A stretch of 54,659 nt of DNA from Nostoc indistinguendum CM1-VF10 (GCA_019359215.1 JAHHHS010000045.1:1-54659); one strand, 5' to 3'. Shown: positions 1 through 9,550, counted from the first letter of the stretch. The notes: generated from the sequence alone by a model not told the origin. Program-made: numbers and translations.

Positions 1-160
1 TGAGAATTCTTTAAGTTGCATTCAATCTCAGTACATTTGGGTGATAACCCTCAGTCTATCTGGTTTTTGGCTTAACCGAACCGTATTGCAACCGCTGCAA
101 TAGAAGTGATGACAATCCGAGAGCTAAGAGGCTGTTTGAAAAGTTTTGAGGGGTCAAATT

Positions 161-984
161 TTATGCTAATCGCCTCACCATGATCCGAATCATGGCAAGG
201 TAGATAAATGTCTCCGATGTTTCAGGCAATAATTCATAGTCTCTAACCAATCGCCGACACCCCATTAACCAACCAAAAGTCCGCTCCACGACCCAACGTT
301 TTCTGAGCAGCACAAAACCCTTGGTTTGTTCTGGTCGCAGAACCACCTGCACAATCCAACGACAGAAGTCCATCACCCACTGCATGAACGGATCACCATT
401 AAAGCCGCCATCCACCCAAATGGTTGTCAAACGAGAAACCTGGTTGCTAGATTGCTTGACCCGTTTAAGAACTTTTTTGCCCCCTTCCCTGCGGGACGCT
501 AACGCGAACACGCTCACCCACACTGGCTGCTGTTACCAAGACCCGCAAAACTAAACCCAAGGTATCAACTGTCATAAATCGCTTGCGCCCTTTTATTTTC
601 TTGCCCGCATCGTAGCCCACAGCTTTATGTACCATTGCAGCAGTTTTCACACTTTGACTATCAATGATTGCCTCTGATGGACTCGAATGGCGCTCCTGCA
701 AGGGTTCGCGTCCACTGCCGGAGTGTATCGTGAATTTCCAGCCAAGTTCCATCTTTGCGCCAATTACGAAAATAGGTGTACACTGTCTGCCATGCGGGAA
801 AGTCACTCGGTAGCGATCGCCATCTAACTCCTTCTACCAAGACATAAAAAATTCCGTTAAGGACTTCCCATATATCAACTTCACGCTTGCGACCACCAGG
901 TTTTGGTTCTGGAATCATCTCACTCAGAAATTCATATTGAACACGGGTCAGATTGCTGGGGTATGCTTTACTCATGTTGCTCAC
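161..984 (-). pseudogene. IS5-family DDE transposase, frameshifted twice
   Basis: Three overlapping minus-strand pieces together rebuild one transposase. The N-terminal part (984 to about 695) holds the DUF4096-like segment with GVRWRSLPSDFPAWQTVY. The middle part holds the first catalytic Asp (IIDSQSVKT) and KGRKRFMTVDTLG. The C-terminal part holds the second Asp (TTIWVDGGFNG) and the Glu (RWVVERTFGWL). The first break fits one extra base near 691-697; deleting it restores AGRHSSPSEAIIDSQ. The second break is a 22-bp dispersed repeat at 489-510; removing it restores SVGEREGGKKVLKRV. Neither break resembles a programmed slippery site, so I infer true inactivation. Confidence 0.85.
489..510. 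repeat. 22-bp small dispersed repeat inside transposase
   Basis: The segment starting CTGCGGGACGCTAACG interrupts the transposase between the codons for VGE and EGGKK. Taking out exactly 22 bp restores the reading frame and the expected protein. Its size and sequence style resemble the very small mobile repeats known from Nostoc genomes. The family assignment is from memory. Confidence 0.65.
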
Positions 985-1066
985 GAGAGTGCTGTCTACT
1001 ATCTATTCACAGCGTATACTGAGAGAGCTTTTTTACCATCTCTCCGACTTTTCAAACAGCCTCTTA

Positions 1067-1369
1067 GTAGCATTTTCATAAATTGCATCTGTTGCCTAAT
1101 GAAAGAAGAATTGGTATTACTAAATCATGAGGGAATGGCACGAAGACTCATGTGAAACCTTACCAGGGCTATCTTGTTGGGGGTAGGGCAGGGCAGCCAA
1201 ATCATGTCAATAACCAAAGTTTATTCTCAATAGAGCTAAAATAGTTTCATTAACTCTTACTTATTGCGAAAATTTTAGGCGTAGGCATCGCTTTGGGGTT
1301 TAAAAAATAATCAAGCGCGAAATGATGCTTGAGGAATTAACAGTCAACTGGTTTATATCGAATGGGAAA
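1067..1369. other. Intergenic region without a recognised gene
   Basis: About 300 bp between the IS5 element and the next coding remnant. I see no convincing reading frame. A short dispersed-repeat piece (GGCGTAGGCATCGCTT, near 1279) is the reverse complement of a copy near 14347. Confidence 0.5.
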
Positions 1370-1588
1370 TCACATCATCCATTCACTCCACTGGGGCGCA
1401 TCTGCCACCAGTTGAGTAAATTTGTCAGGGCTTGCATCCTCAAACTCCAGCATTAGGCCGCAACGCTCATCACTCGTTAGGGTACTGAGTAATTCTTTGA
1501 CCGCATCAACGCCGTATTCAACCCGTTCCACTACTAACTGAGCATAATGCCGATAATACCGAACCCGCGGGAGCTGTGTCTTAGCTAC
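1370..1588 (-). pseudogene. Conserved-looking hypothetical protein, 3' remnant
   Basis: The minus strand is open and reads like a real protein C-terminus (LLSTLTSDERCGLMLEFEDAS, then ADAPQWSEWMM and a stop). There is no start codon with a ribosome binding site, and the frame runs back into the end of the HxlR gene. I therefore read it as the surviving 3' end of a larger gene whose front was lost at the junction with the regulator. I do not recognise the family. Confidence 0.45.
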
Positions 1589-2037
1589 TTTGGTTCCCAG
1601 TAATCGCTGGTTTCTGGATTGCGATCGTAATGTTCCATCGCCGTTTTTACATCTGTAATGTGTCGATATGCCCACTCACCCAGTATTGCCAATGGCTCCA
1701 CTAGAGAAACCCCCAGTGGAGTGAGTGAATATTCGACTCTTGGGGGGACGGATAGATACACCTCTCTCTCAACTAACCCATAGCGCTCTAAATTTCGCAG
1801 ATTCTGAATCAGCATTTTCGGCGAGACACCAACAATCTGTTGTTTGAGTTGGCCATATCGCTTTTTGCCTTGAGTCAGAGCATAAACGATCAAAACTGTC
1901 CATTTATTGGCAATGATTTCTAGCATTTGATGAGCAGCGCATCTGGTGTCAAACAGATTCATCTTGGCAATCCGTTCAAGCGCTGGTTGAGGCAAGTAAG
2001 TCAATTGAGAATCATTAGAATCAGGATTTAGAGCCAT
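1585..2037 (-). CDS. HxlR-family winged-helix transcriptional regulator
   Basis: A 150-residue protein with the HxlR/DUF24 core: CAAHQMLEIIANKWTVLIVYAL (two adjoining stretches), then GQLKQQIVGVSPKMLIQNLRN as the recognition region and the wing VPPRVEYSLTPLGVSL. HxlR proteins are DNA-binding regulators that often respond to electrophiles or aldehydes and sit divergent from the oxidoreductase they control. Here the neighbour is a divergent quinone-reductase-type gene about 100 bp away, which fits that arrangement. I chose the ATG at 2037, giving the usual length. An upstream TTG at 2097 would add 20 atypical residues. No strong Shine-Dalgarno is visible. Confidence 0.85.
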   Translation of the reverse strand: MALNPDSNDSQLTYLPQPALERIAKMNLFDTRCAAHQMLEIIANKWTVLIVYALTQGKKRYGQLKQQIVGVSPKMLIQNLRNLERYGLVEREVYLSVPPRVEYSLTPLGVSLVEPLAILGEWAYRHITDVKTAMEHYDRNPETSDYWEPK

Positions 2038-2135
2038 GTTTACCAAAAAGTAACTATTGCACCAATGTGTAAATTCTTGCGGACAGATGTACTGCAATGA
2101 TACGTTGCAAATCTAGATTACTGCGAGAAAACAAG

Positions 2136-3270
2136 ATGATGAAAGCGCTAGTCATTGACCAATTTGGCGGTTCAAATATTTTTAGAGAAGCAGATTTGCC
2201 GATTCCTTTAATTCTTCCTCACCATGTCCTAATTCGAGTGGCTGCGACAAGTATCAATCCAGTTGATTTGAAGATCCGACAAGGGCTTGTGGCGGATATT
2301 ACGCCTGCCCTTCCAGCTGTTTTGCATGGAGATGTAGCAGGAACGGTCAAAGCAGTAGGAGTAGGAGTTAATGATTTCCAGGTTGGGGATGAAGTTTACG
2401 CTTGTGCTGGCGGCGTGAAAGGTTTGGGTGGAGCCTTGGCAGAATATATGTTGGTTGATGCTAACTTGGTTGCTCATAAACCAGTATCTACAACAATGGC
2501 AGAAGCGGCTGCACTTCCCTTAGTTTCAATTACAGCTTGGGAAGGAATGATTGATCGCGCCAAGATTCAGCCAGGGCAAAAGGTTTTAATTTATGGAGCG
2601 ACTGGGGGTGTAGGTCATATTGCCGTTCAACTGGTTAAGTGGGCAGGAGCAACGGTATTCGCATTGGTTTCTAGAACACCGATTCAGTATTCAGAGTCAT
2701 GATGAAAAACTCGGGTTTCTTTTAGGCAAAAGAAAGAAGTTGTGGTTGAAATGACCTAAAAATCCGGTTTTTCAACCTCGCGTTTTATTAGTGAATCGGT
2801 GTTCTAGCAATGAGAAAGGGATAATCGCTCGTCGGTTGGGTGCAGATGTCATCATCAACTATCAGCAACAACCTGTTGAAGAATTTGTGGCAGAGCATAC
2901 GAATGGGGAGGGTTTTGACGTAGTGTTTGATACAGTTGGTAACGACAATCTTCAGAATGCCTTCAAAGCAGTAAAACTCAACGGAACAATTGTTTCCATT
3001 GTTTCGCTATCCCATCAAGACTTAACTTTACTGCATCTAAAAGGATTAACGCTGCATCTAGTTTTTATGCTGATTCCCATGCTGTTTGGTAAAGGTCGCG
3101 CTCATCATGGAGAGATTTTGTCAAAGTTGGCTCAATTGGTGGATGAAGGCAAGGTACATCCACATCTGGATAAAATCTTCAGCATGGCTGAAATTGCTTC
3201 TGCCCATCAATATGCTGAGTCAGGTCAAGCAATTGGGAAAATTGCGCTGACACAATCATTCAATGTTTAG
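2136..3270 (+). pseudogene. NADP-dependent zinc-type alcohol dehydrogenase / quinone reductase, split by a MITE
   Basis: The N-terminal half starts MMKALVIDQFGG and contains the GroES-like fold and the nucleotide-binding glycines (YGATGGVGHIAVQLVKWAGA). The C-terminal half resumes as SNEKGIIARRLGADVI and ends IGKIALTQSFNV. A 137-bp MITE lies exactly between them. Deleting 133 bp (one CTAG copy kept) joins TVFALVS to SNEKG in frame and gives a normal protein of about 333 residues. The family (MDR superfamily, QOR-like) reduces quinones or enals with NADPH. It is divergent from the HxlR gene, its likely regulator. As it stands the gene is interrupted. Confidence 0.85.
2671..2807. mobile_element. 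137-bp MITE, copy 1, inserted at CTAG
   Basis: The ends are inverted repeats (CTAGAACACCGATTCA at 2671-2686 and its complement at 2792-2807). CTAG is present at both edges, and the uninterrupted gene needs only one, so it is probably the target duplication. The interior is an imperfect foldback (GAAAAACTCGGGTTT against AAATCCGGTTTTTC) with no coding potential. A second copy of the same length lies inverted at 24449-24585 with about five differences. The mobilising transposase is not in the window. Confidence 0.85.
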
Positions 3271-3590
3271 CTGCAACTAATGCTCACACAGAGGTACATT
3301 GTAGCTTATTTTCTATCCTAGCACTGCTAAAAAATGGTTTAATACAACTCCTTATAGGAAGCATCGATATTAATTAATACTGCTAGAGTTTCTCTAGCAG
3401 CCACCCGACTTTACTAGGTATAATTCGCCATTCTGAGCGTCGCAAAGTAAAAGGAAGAATCCCAATTTTTCGTTGCTCTGGCTTGGCTACATTATTGTTG
3501 ATACAAAACATACTTTTCAAACGCCCTCCAAGAGAGTAGAGAATTTCATGCAATACTGAATAGCAATGATGACGTTAGATATTGCTTTGG
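3271..3590. other. Intergenic region with a short perfect hairpin
   Basis: I see no gene here. A 9-bp stem with a 3-nt loop lies at 3380-3400 (CTGCTAGAG TTT CTCTAGCAG). It lacks a T-tract, so a terminator role for either converging neighbour is only possible. Confidence 0.4.
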
Positions 3591-4097
3591 TTATGGCTGA
3601 CCAAGAAAGTCTTGTTTCCCAAGTTCTACGCCGCAGTGCCTGAGAATGTCATAAGCTGTGGTGACATGGAAATAAAGGTTTGGTAAAACAAAGTACAGGA
3701 GATATGGCATTCCTTGAAATGATGCAGTATTGTCACGCATTTGTAAGGTAATTTCTTTTTCTTCTGAACCGTCAATTTGCTCAGGTTTAAATGTATTTAA
3801 TTGAGAGATAGTTTTGTGAATGCGGTCAATAAGTTGACCAAATGTAGTTTCATTGTCCTCAAACTTGGGTGCTTCTACCCCTGCTAGCCGTGCAGCACCT
3901 CTGTTCACTATATCAGAGGCAATTTGTACTTGTTTTGACAATGGAAGCATGTCGGGGGATAAGCGACTATTGATCAAGACATTCGGATCTATTTTTTTAG
4001 TTTCTGCATAAGCAGCACCTTTTTCAAGAATATTTGCAAGGTTATTCAGTGCGCGAATAGACACGGGTATTGAAGCTTGGTACATTGAAATGGTCAT
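3591..4097 (-). CDS. DUF1993 domain-containing protein
   Basis: A 168-residue protein matching the DUF1993 pattern over its whole length: MYQASIPVSIRALNNLANIL at the start, LPLSKQVQIASD and ETTFGQLIDRIHKTI in the middle, and LPNLYFHVTTAYDILRHCGV near the end. The family is a helical bundle related to DinB-like folds; its biochemical role is not established. The ATG at 4097 is preceded by GGAG at good spacing. It is convergent with the interrupted dehydrogenase and divergent from the ParDE pair. Confidence 0.85.
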   Translation of the reverse strand: MTISMYQASIPVSIRALNNLANILEKGAAYAETKKIDPNVLINSRLSPDMLPLSKQVQIASDIVNRGAARLAGVEAPKFEDNETTFGQLIDRIHKTISQLNTFKPEQIDGSEEKEITLQMRDNTASFQGMPYLLYFVLPNLYFHVTTAYDILRHCGVELGKQDFLGQP

Positions 4098-4227
4098 TGA
4101 TATTTCTCCACAAACAATTCAAAAGATTTTGAGCTAACCCATCTAATATTAGAAGGAATTGGCTATAATCTGATATCGGATGAAAACTGTCAGCTAAAAT
4201 AATGAAGGTAGTTATACAGGAACGCCA

Positions 4228-4488
4228 ATGAATATCAGTATTGACATACCTGATGAGGTGCGCGTTTATGTGGAGGCACAAGTAATGGCAGGTGCTTACA
4301 GTAGCATCGGCGAATATTTTCTCTCATTGGTACAACAAGACCAAAAACGCAAGGCACAAGTGAAGTTAGAAGGACTATTGAAAGAGGGTATTGATTCTCT
4401 TGGGCAGGAAGTAACACCGGAATATTGGCAGAATTTGCGTTCTACCGTTTTAGGTCAGAACAGCATGGGGAACCAAAACGATACATGA
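4228..4488 (+). CDS. parD: ParD-family antitoxin of a type II toxin-antitoxin pair
   Basis: An 86-residue protein beginning with the ribbon-helix-helix motif typical of ParD/CopG antitoxins (MNISIDIPDEVRVYVEAQV), followed by the helix SSIGEYFLSLVQQDQ and a charged C-terminal tail that would wrap the toxin. It binds DNA and neutralises its partner. AGGAA lies ahead of the ATG. The stop overlaps the toxin start as ATGA, the usual arrangement for translational coupling. Such pairs stabilise plasmids, which fits the replication gene just downstream. Confidence 0.85.
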   Translation: MNISIDIPDEVRVYVEAQVMAGAYSSIGEYFLSLVQQDQKRKAQVKLEGLLKEGIDSLGQEVTPEYWQNLRSTVLGQNSMGNQNDT

Positions 4489-4796
4489 ACTATCGGTTAA
4501 TTGTCAAAGACCGGGCAACGCAAGATTTACGACATTTGGCAAATTATATATTGATTAATGGGAATACGGATGCAGCAGTTAAATTCTTAAATGCTGCGGA
4601 ATTAACCTTTGCTCAGTTGTCAAAGACTCCTGGGATGGAAAAGGTAATGCAGTTGGTGGAATCGGGATTGGGTAAAATCCGACAATGGCGCATCAAGGAT
4701 TTTCGGGATTATCTGATTTTCTATTCTTTTGAGGATACTACCATTGAAATGCGGGCGGGTATTTCATGGATCAAGAGATTTAGCAGATGTACTTAG
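4485..4796 (+). pseudogene. parE: ParE/RelE-family toxin with a C-terminal frameshift
   Basis: The frame from the ATG at 4485 reads MNYRLIVKDRATQDLRHLA, then KFLNAAELTFAQLS and IKDFRDYLIFYSF, a standard ParE core. The last 14 residues (AGISWIKRFSRCT) are unlike the family. Shifting by one base near 4755-4760 gives VFHGSRDLADVLSSLDEEF and a stop at 4816-4818. This matches the expected ParE ending, in which the HG(A/S)RD strand completes the sheet. I infer a one-base insertion in the G-rich run. The product may fold poorly and be non-toxic, which would relax the need for the antitoxin. A sequencing error is the main alternative. Confidence 0.8.
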
Positions 4797-4876
4797 CTCT
4801 TTAGACGAAGAATTTTAACCCAAAATAAAACCAATCCATCTCTGCAATTAATCGGGTGAGTTTTGTGAGGAATGAC

Positions 4877-7800
4877 CTACACCGCAACTAACCAATCGCA
4901 CACCACAGACCTACACCCGTCTGCAAAATTAACCCAAACCTGCCATTGGTTCAGATACCCATTCCAGTAAGGCTCACTATCAGCTATCCCAACAGCCTCA
5001 CCAAGCTGGGAAACCAGATGTTGGTAGAAGTGCCCAACACTGTCGAGTCCTTGGCGTAATTTCAGGCTTAACCCTTTCCATCCAAGGACAAGAGGATCTT
5101 CCACTTGGGTAAATGTTTGGGAATTGTCTTGGGATTGGGTGTCAATACCTGGTGTTTGTAATTCTATATTGTTCGTGACTGACACCGAATCCCTTAAAAA
5201 TGCTTCATCCCGATTTAACCACTGCTTAAAAATCGAATCACGCTGATCATCAGGTGCAACAAACCGATAAACGCACTCCCGATTTTCACGCTTACCCAAT
5301 CGACCAACATAGTCCAACTTCAAATCAATTTTGGCAAGTAACTTCTGAGCGATTGCTATCGGTGTATGTTTTTCTGAAATGGAAATATTCAAGTAATTCT
5401 TGATAACGTGCCTGTGCTGAACAGCCAGGGTTTTAAACTCCACCATCTTGTCGTCACTTCCACGCAACTGAACGTCTGGTGTAAGAAACTGCAACAGATT
5501 GAGATTTTCTAGTAACAGTACAGCAGGCAATAGCTGCCCCTTGTTAAAATCTGGTTTCCAAACCGAATTCTCCCCCGCCTCTAACTGCGCCTTAGCTCGT
5601 TTGGCATCACGGTTCGTCAGAAATTCTCGCCCCAGCGTCAAATAATAGTGCATCCGCAGTTGAGGATACCACCCATCATCATCTTTCTCGACCAAATCAG
5701 GGGTTACGTCAATTTCGTAGCGACGGGACAATTCCGCCTTGCGCTGCTGATGTCGTTCAGTTTTCGTTTTCGCTCTTTTGTCTTGCAACTTCTTCAATTC
5801 AGTTGGGGAAAGTTCATCAGCTTGCGCGATCGCTTTACACTCCGCAGCATACAATTGCTCACTTGCCGCTTTAACCGACTCGATTACTGCCCCACTGTCA
5901 TCATCATCAGCATCCGAGGCATCAATAATGGTGTACCCATCCTCGACTAATCCCGCAAGCACAGATTCTCGATAGCGCCGCATTTCAGCGTTAATCACAG
6001 AACCACGTTTACCCCAAGTCTGCAAGGATTCGGGCTGAAAGTTCTGGTCAACAAAGCTGTAATCATCATTATCCGCCGCCGACAACAACGCAATGTTCGC
6101 TTGTGTTGCGACGTGTTGACTTCGCAGCAATCCTCCTATCGTTGTGGAACCATTGCCCACAACGCCCATACCCCATTCTCTGACCCAAATATGGCGATCA
6201 ACTGTCTCCCTAACCCTTGCCAACATCTGACGCACAGAGTTAACCGGCTGCACACCTTGAAATATCCCCCAAACACCATCAAAATGTCCTCGAATATCAA
6301 TGCTGACTCCAGTTTCCAAACTTGGAGAAGCGATAACCAAATCATACTCGGTGAGAATTTCGTTCAGGTGAGCGATACAACCGAAAGCTGCATGAGAAGG
6401 GTCTGCAACGGATTCGCTGTCAATTCTTAGGATTCGCAGGTGAGGGAATTTGCGGCGAAAACGTTCTTCAAGTGCTTGCGTCCCCCATTTGGATTTTGCC
6501 TTTTGAGCAGAGCAGCACAATAGATGATGCCCCCCTTTGGCAATAGCTTTGTCTAGTGCCGCAATCAAATTCTTCGGGTTACTGCCAGAATAGTTGTAAC
6601 AGTTTCCGGCTACGTGCCGATAGTTGTTGACGATTACGAACGGGTTAACCCGATATTCACCAGCGAGTGATAAAACATACTTCACATCAGTATCTGACAC
6701 ATCGGCACTAGATAGGTAAATCTTTCCCTGACTGCTGCCCAAAACATTCTGTACCAGTTGTTTGAGGTTTTTGAGAACAGATACCCGACGTTTTTGTACT
6801 TCAGTACCAGAGTTAAGTAAATGCCAGAAAACTTGGTCACATTCATCAATAATAATCACATCATTCGCCCAGTCATTGGGATTGAATCGCGCCTGACTCT
6901 CTTGATGTAGCGAATCCACACACACCCCATATCCCAACAATGTGCCTGTTTCATTCGTGCGGACTTCGGTAACATAGTTAACACCAAAGCGATTACACAA
7001 TGCCTCACCTAGCTGGATGCGATGGGTGATGATTAATACCCGTCTCTCTTGGTCGTGTGCTTTCGCCACCTCACTTGCCAGCCATTCTGTTTTACCTGTG
7101 CCTTTGGGAGCCTTGAGGATAATCAGCTTTTCACCCTCTGGTACAAGCAGATGACCAAGGAATCTTTGGTTGAGTGCGATGGACGGGGGATAAGTTAGCA
7201 GAGTGAACAGCTTAATTTCCCACAACTCCAGTGCAACGGCTGTGTTGTAGAGTGCGTCAAATGCCTGTTGACCGTGAGCAACGATAAAATCATCAACCCC
7301 TTTCTCTGCACCTAACGGTAAATCAATCACTCGCAGGGAACAACCCTCATTTACCAGCAGCCGTCCCATGCGACTGATAGCAGTTCTGACTCGTTGAACT
7401 GTCTCTGGTTTATTGTCCTGGTCAAAGCAGATGTTGATAAGTCTTTCCTGTGTTGCAAAATGTTTCAAGTCGGGGATGAGGTATGGTTTACCAATGGCAG
7501 TACCATACTCATCTTGCGGTGTGCGGTATCCAGCGTTAACGCCAGGAATAGCGATCGCTGCATAGCCGGCAGTCAGTAACGCCCCCGCTTTCTTGACACC
7601 TTCGACAATTGTCACTGGTACATTATGTCGCCAAACCCAGTGCCAGAAACCGCCAGGATGCTGTAGGTCTTCTTCAGTAATGGGAATGCCGCTACGATTG
7701 GAGACTTTTACCCAAATGCGATTCGGGACTAAGAGGAAGAAAGCGCGTGTCTCTTCTCTGTATGGATGCTCATACTTGATGAACTTGTGAATTTTCTGGC

Positions 7801-8098
7801 GGTCACGTCGGGGCTGGTCGGGTTTGAAGCAACCCCACATCATCAGTGCGTACTCGTTGAGCGGGTCAATTCCACTGCACCACCAGCCGCCTAACTCAAT
7901 GTGCTGGTACTTTTTCAAGTCTCTGTCTCGCAATCGTCCATCATTGCGACGAGAGATTTTGGGACTATAGAGCAGATATTCGTAGGGTAAAGTTCTGTAA
8001 AGTGATCGCACATTTAGAGCAATGATTTCTTCGTCAACTCCACTGTTGAGCCATTCTTGTAAGTGTAGAGCTTGAGAATCAGATTCGATTATACGCAT
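4877..8098 (-). CDS. Plasmid replication protein, CyRepA1 family (DUF3854 plus helicase)
   Basis: A 1073-residue protein. Residues about 60-280 form a DUF3854/TOPRIM-like module with Glu166 (TIVEGVKKAGALLTAGY), the acidic pair Asp226/Asp228 (ICFDQDNK) and GVDDFIVAHG. A superfamily 2-like helicase part follows, with Walker A at 330-337 (APKGTGKT), an Ile-Thr-His-Arg motif near 357-360 and Walker B DECD at 418-421. CyRepA1 proteins are the replication initiators of many cyanobacterial plasmids, so this gene is the strongest evidence that the window is plasmid DNA. AGAGGA precedes the ATG at 8098. No iteron array was evident beside the gene, so the origin is not located. Confidence 0.85.
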   Translation of the reverse strand: MRIIESDSQALHLQEWLNSGVDEEIIALNVRSLYRTLPYEYLLYSPKISRRNDGRLRDRDLKKYQHIELGGWWCSGIDPLNEYALMMWGCFKPDQPRRDRQKIHKFIKYEHPYREETRAFFLLVPNRIWVKVSNRSGIPITEEDLQHPGGFWHWVWRHNVPVTIVEGVKKAGALLTAGYAAIAIPGVNAGYRTPQDEYGTAIGKPYLIPDLKHFATQERLINICFDQDNKPETVQRVRTAISRMGRLLVNEGCSLRVIDLPLGAEKGVDDFIVAHGQQAFDALYNTAVALELWEIKLFTLLTYPPSIALNQRFLGHLLVPEGEKLIILKAPKGTGKTEWLASEVAKAHDQERRVLIITHRIQLGEALCNRFGVNYVTEVRTNETGTLLGYGVCVDSLHQESQARFNPNDWANDVIIIDECDQVFWHLLNSGTEVQKRRVSVLKNLKQLVQNVLGSSQGKIYLSSADVSDTDVKYVLSLAGEYRVNPFVIVNNYRHVAGNCYNYSGSNPKNLIAALDKAIAKGGHHLLCCSAQKAKSKWGTQALEERFRRKFPHLRILRIDSESVADPSHAAFGCIAHLNEILTEYDLVIASPSLETGVSIDIRGHFDGVWGIFQGVQPVNSVRQMLARVRETVDRHIWVREWGMGVVGNGSTTIGGLLRSQHVATQANIALLSAADNDDYSFVDQNFQPESLQTWGKRGSVINAEMRRYRESVLAGLVEDGYTIIDASDADDDDSGAVIESVKAASEQLYAAECKAIAQADELSPTELKKLQDKRAKTKTERHQQRKAELSRRYEIDVTPDLVEKDDDGWYPQLRMHYYLTLGREFLTNRDAKRAKAQLEAGENSVWKPDFNKGQLLPAVLLLENLNLLQFLTPDVQLRGSDDKMVEFKTLAVQHRHVIKNYLNISISEKHTPIAIAQKLLAKIDLKLDYVGRLGKRENRECVYRFVAPDDQRDSIFKQWLNRDEAFLRDSVSVTNNIELQTPGIDTQSQDNSQTFTQVEDPLVLGWKGLSLKLRQGLDSVGHFYQHLVSQLGEAVGIADSEPYWNGYLNQWQVWVNFADGCRSVVCDWLVAV

Positions 8099-8173
8099 AT
8101 TTCCTCTCTTTTTTGACGCATGGTGCAGGGTGCGGCATTATAGGTCATGCCGCTTTGAGACTCTTTTAGACTT

Positions 8174-8257
8174 GAGAAAGGGAAAAGGTTACTGGGTTTG
8201 GGTTAAAGGAGTGAGAACAATTCCTTTCCCCTTTGCCCTTTCCCCCTTCCCCTTCTC
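8174..8257. repeat. Purine/pyrimidine-rich foldback repeat, copy 1
   Basis: A purine run (GAGAAAGGGAAAAGG) is followed about 50 bp later by a pyrimidine run (CCCTTTCCCCCTTCCCCTTC), so transcripts could fold back. Related copies lie at 11666-11796 and 12747-12812, each in a gap of the minus-strand plasmid operon. Confidence 0.55.
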
Positions 8258-8855
8258 ATCTCCCGCCTCCCGTGTGTGGACGGAAGGTCAAATTAATACG
8301 TGTGCTAACGACTTTGTTGGTCTTTGGAACCTGGTGCAGATGTGTAGATTGGCAACCTGGGTGCATTACCAGCAAACTGCCGTGTTCCAGCCAAAAGTCC
8401 GTTGCCCTGCCATTTCTCGGTTTGATTTGAAATTTGCGACATGACCCCAGGCTGACTGATGCAATCGCAGGGTTAGATCCCATCGATGGTTCATTGTCAG
8501 CGTGCCACCCGATAGAATCCTGTCCACTGCGGTACTTATTTCCAATGACGATACGGAATTTGTAGCCAGTCAGCGCAGTGATTCTGTCCCGCAAGTTAGC
8601 CAGATTGTCTGTCCAAGTTAGGGGTTTCAAAAACACGCTATTCGAGTAAAGGTAATCACATCCGGCATCACCATAAATGCACTCAAGACGCGGGACGGGC
8701 AGAGTTTTACCCAACATTCTGATTTGATTCTGTTGCCACTCCAGTTTCAAACAGTGTTGGTAGAGCGAGTTGGCAAGTTCTTGGCTTAAGAAATCGGGAT
8801 AGTAAGTGATAGGTAAGACTGGCGCGGATTCAGAGAAAAGTGTGAGTTGTTGCAT
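8256..8855 (-). CDS. alkB: AlkB-type 2-oxoglutarate/Fe(II)-dependent dioxygenase
   Basis: About 199 residues with the AlkB jelly-roll signatures: the iron-binding HxD in SIGWHADNEPSMG, the second-sphere segment ASVSLGSCRKFQIK, the distal His in HLHQVPKT and the 2-oxoglutarate-binding Arg in STRINLTFR. AlkB proteins oxidatively demethylate N1-methyl-A and N3-methyl-C in DNA or RNA. The ATG at 8855 has GGAG nine bases upstream; an earlier TTG at 8870 is less likely. It follows the replication gene's promoter end in the same orientation. Plasmid AlkB copies probably protect against alkylation, though the substrate here is inferred. Confidence 0.88.
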   Translation of the reverse strand: MQQLTLFSESAPVLPITYYPDFLSQELANSLYQHCLKLEWQQNQIRMLGKTLPVPRLECIYGDAGCDYLYSNSVFLKPLTWTDNLANLRDRITALTGYKFRIVIGNKYRSGQDSIGWHADNEPSMGSNPAIASVSLGSCRKFQIKPRNGRATDFWLEHGSLLVMHPGCQSTHLHQVPKTNKVVSTRINLTFRPHTGGGR

Positions 8856-8928
8856 AATATTGTTCTCCAAGTTTTTAAAGCTGTGTAACCGGGAAGTGGT
8901 ATGTTAATAACACCTAACTAACCAGCAC

Positions 8929-9519
8929 TCACAATCGGTACAGCAATCGCTGACACAACGAAGCGATTGCTTTCATTTTTTGACCAACACCTATAGCTTC
9001 TTGGTAGCAAAAGCCTCCGCCTGCGTGAGCGCAGCAGTCGGGTTTGGATGGGTGAAAAACTCTTCGCTTTAGCCATTTCTGGGAGCTAGCTGTAAGCGCT
9101 TTTTGATTATGTTGGGCTAGGAGATTGGCGGCGAAGTCTTGAAAATGCTGCTCCATGTATGGGTTGAGTCTGCCACCTGTAAGTTCAGCTAAAGTTTTCA
9201 TCGCCTCGACTAAAGTTTGTAGGCGCTGCTCAAGCGGTGGGAGGGCAGGGACAGGTGCAGGAGTTTGAGCAGTGATGCTGGGAACAGCTGCAACCAAATC
9301 TAAAATGATGGTTCTAACTTGCGCTGCGGACTCTGTAACTGAGAAATATTCCACTATTTGTGCAGTAGTTGCCCAGCCGCTACCGTTCCATACAGCAAAC
9401 ACTATTGCCTTTGCTTTGCTGAGAACTTCTTGGGCGCGAGAATCATCGAGGTTAGAAAGTGCAGAAGTTCTTAATGAGGGAGACTCGACTAAAACACTTT
9501 GATTTAAAGGTAAACTCAT
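8929..9519 (-). CDS. Hypothetical cyanobacterial plasmid protein with DNA-binding-like N-terminus
   Basis: A 196-residue protein. Residues about 30-75 (QEVLSKAKAIVFAVWNGSG and ATTAQIVEYFSVTESAAQVR) resemble a winged-helix segment found in cyanobacterial plasmid proteins. A Pro/Ala-rich linker and a helical stretch (LEQRLQTLVEAMKTLAELTG) follow. From about residue 150 the sequence (PDCCAHAGGGFCYQEAIGVG) reads like translated dispersed repeats, so the true C-terminus may have been replaced. GGAG precedes the ATG at 9519. I do not assign a function. Confidence 0.6.
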   Translation of the reverse strand: MSLPLNQSVLVESPSLRTSALSNLDDSRAQEVLSKAKAIVFAVWNGSGWATTAQIVEYFSVTESAAQVRTIILDLVAAVPSITAQTPAPVPALPPLEQRLQTLVEAMKTLAELTGGRLNPYMEQHFQDFAANLLAQHNQKALTASSQKWLKRRVFHPSKPDCCAHAGGGFCYQEAIGVGQKMKAIASLCQRLLYRL

Positions 9520-9550
9520 GTTGCTCGACTCCTAACTAAATTTCAAAACT

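Larger units (their letters stand above)
125..1066 (-). mobile_element. IS5-family insertion sequence, decayed
   Basis: The ends are a perfect 20-bp inverted repeat (125-144 and 1047-1066; TAAGAGGCTGTTTGAAAAGT on the left). The enclosed minus-strand transposase carries IS5-type DDE motifs. The termini read CTAAG on the left and CTTAG on the right. They therefore do not form a clean direct target duplication, so the TNA-type duplication usual for some IS5 groups cannot be confirmed. The transposase is in three frames, so this copy should not move by itself, but its ends could still be recognised by a related enzyme. Confidence 0.85.

Noticed and set aside
161..984. Programmed frameshifting of the IS5 transposase
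   Set aside because: No slippery A or G heptamer is at either break. One break is a 22-bp insertion and the other a single extra base inside ordinary codons.
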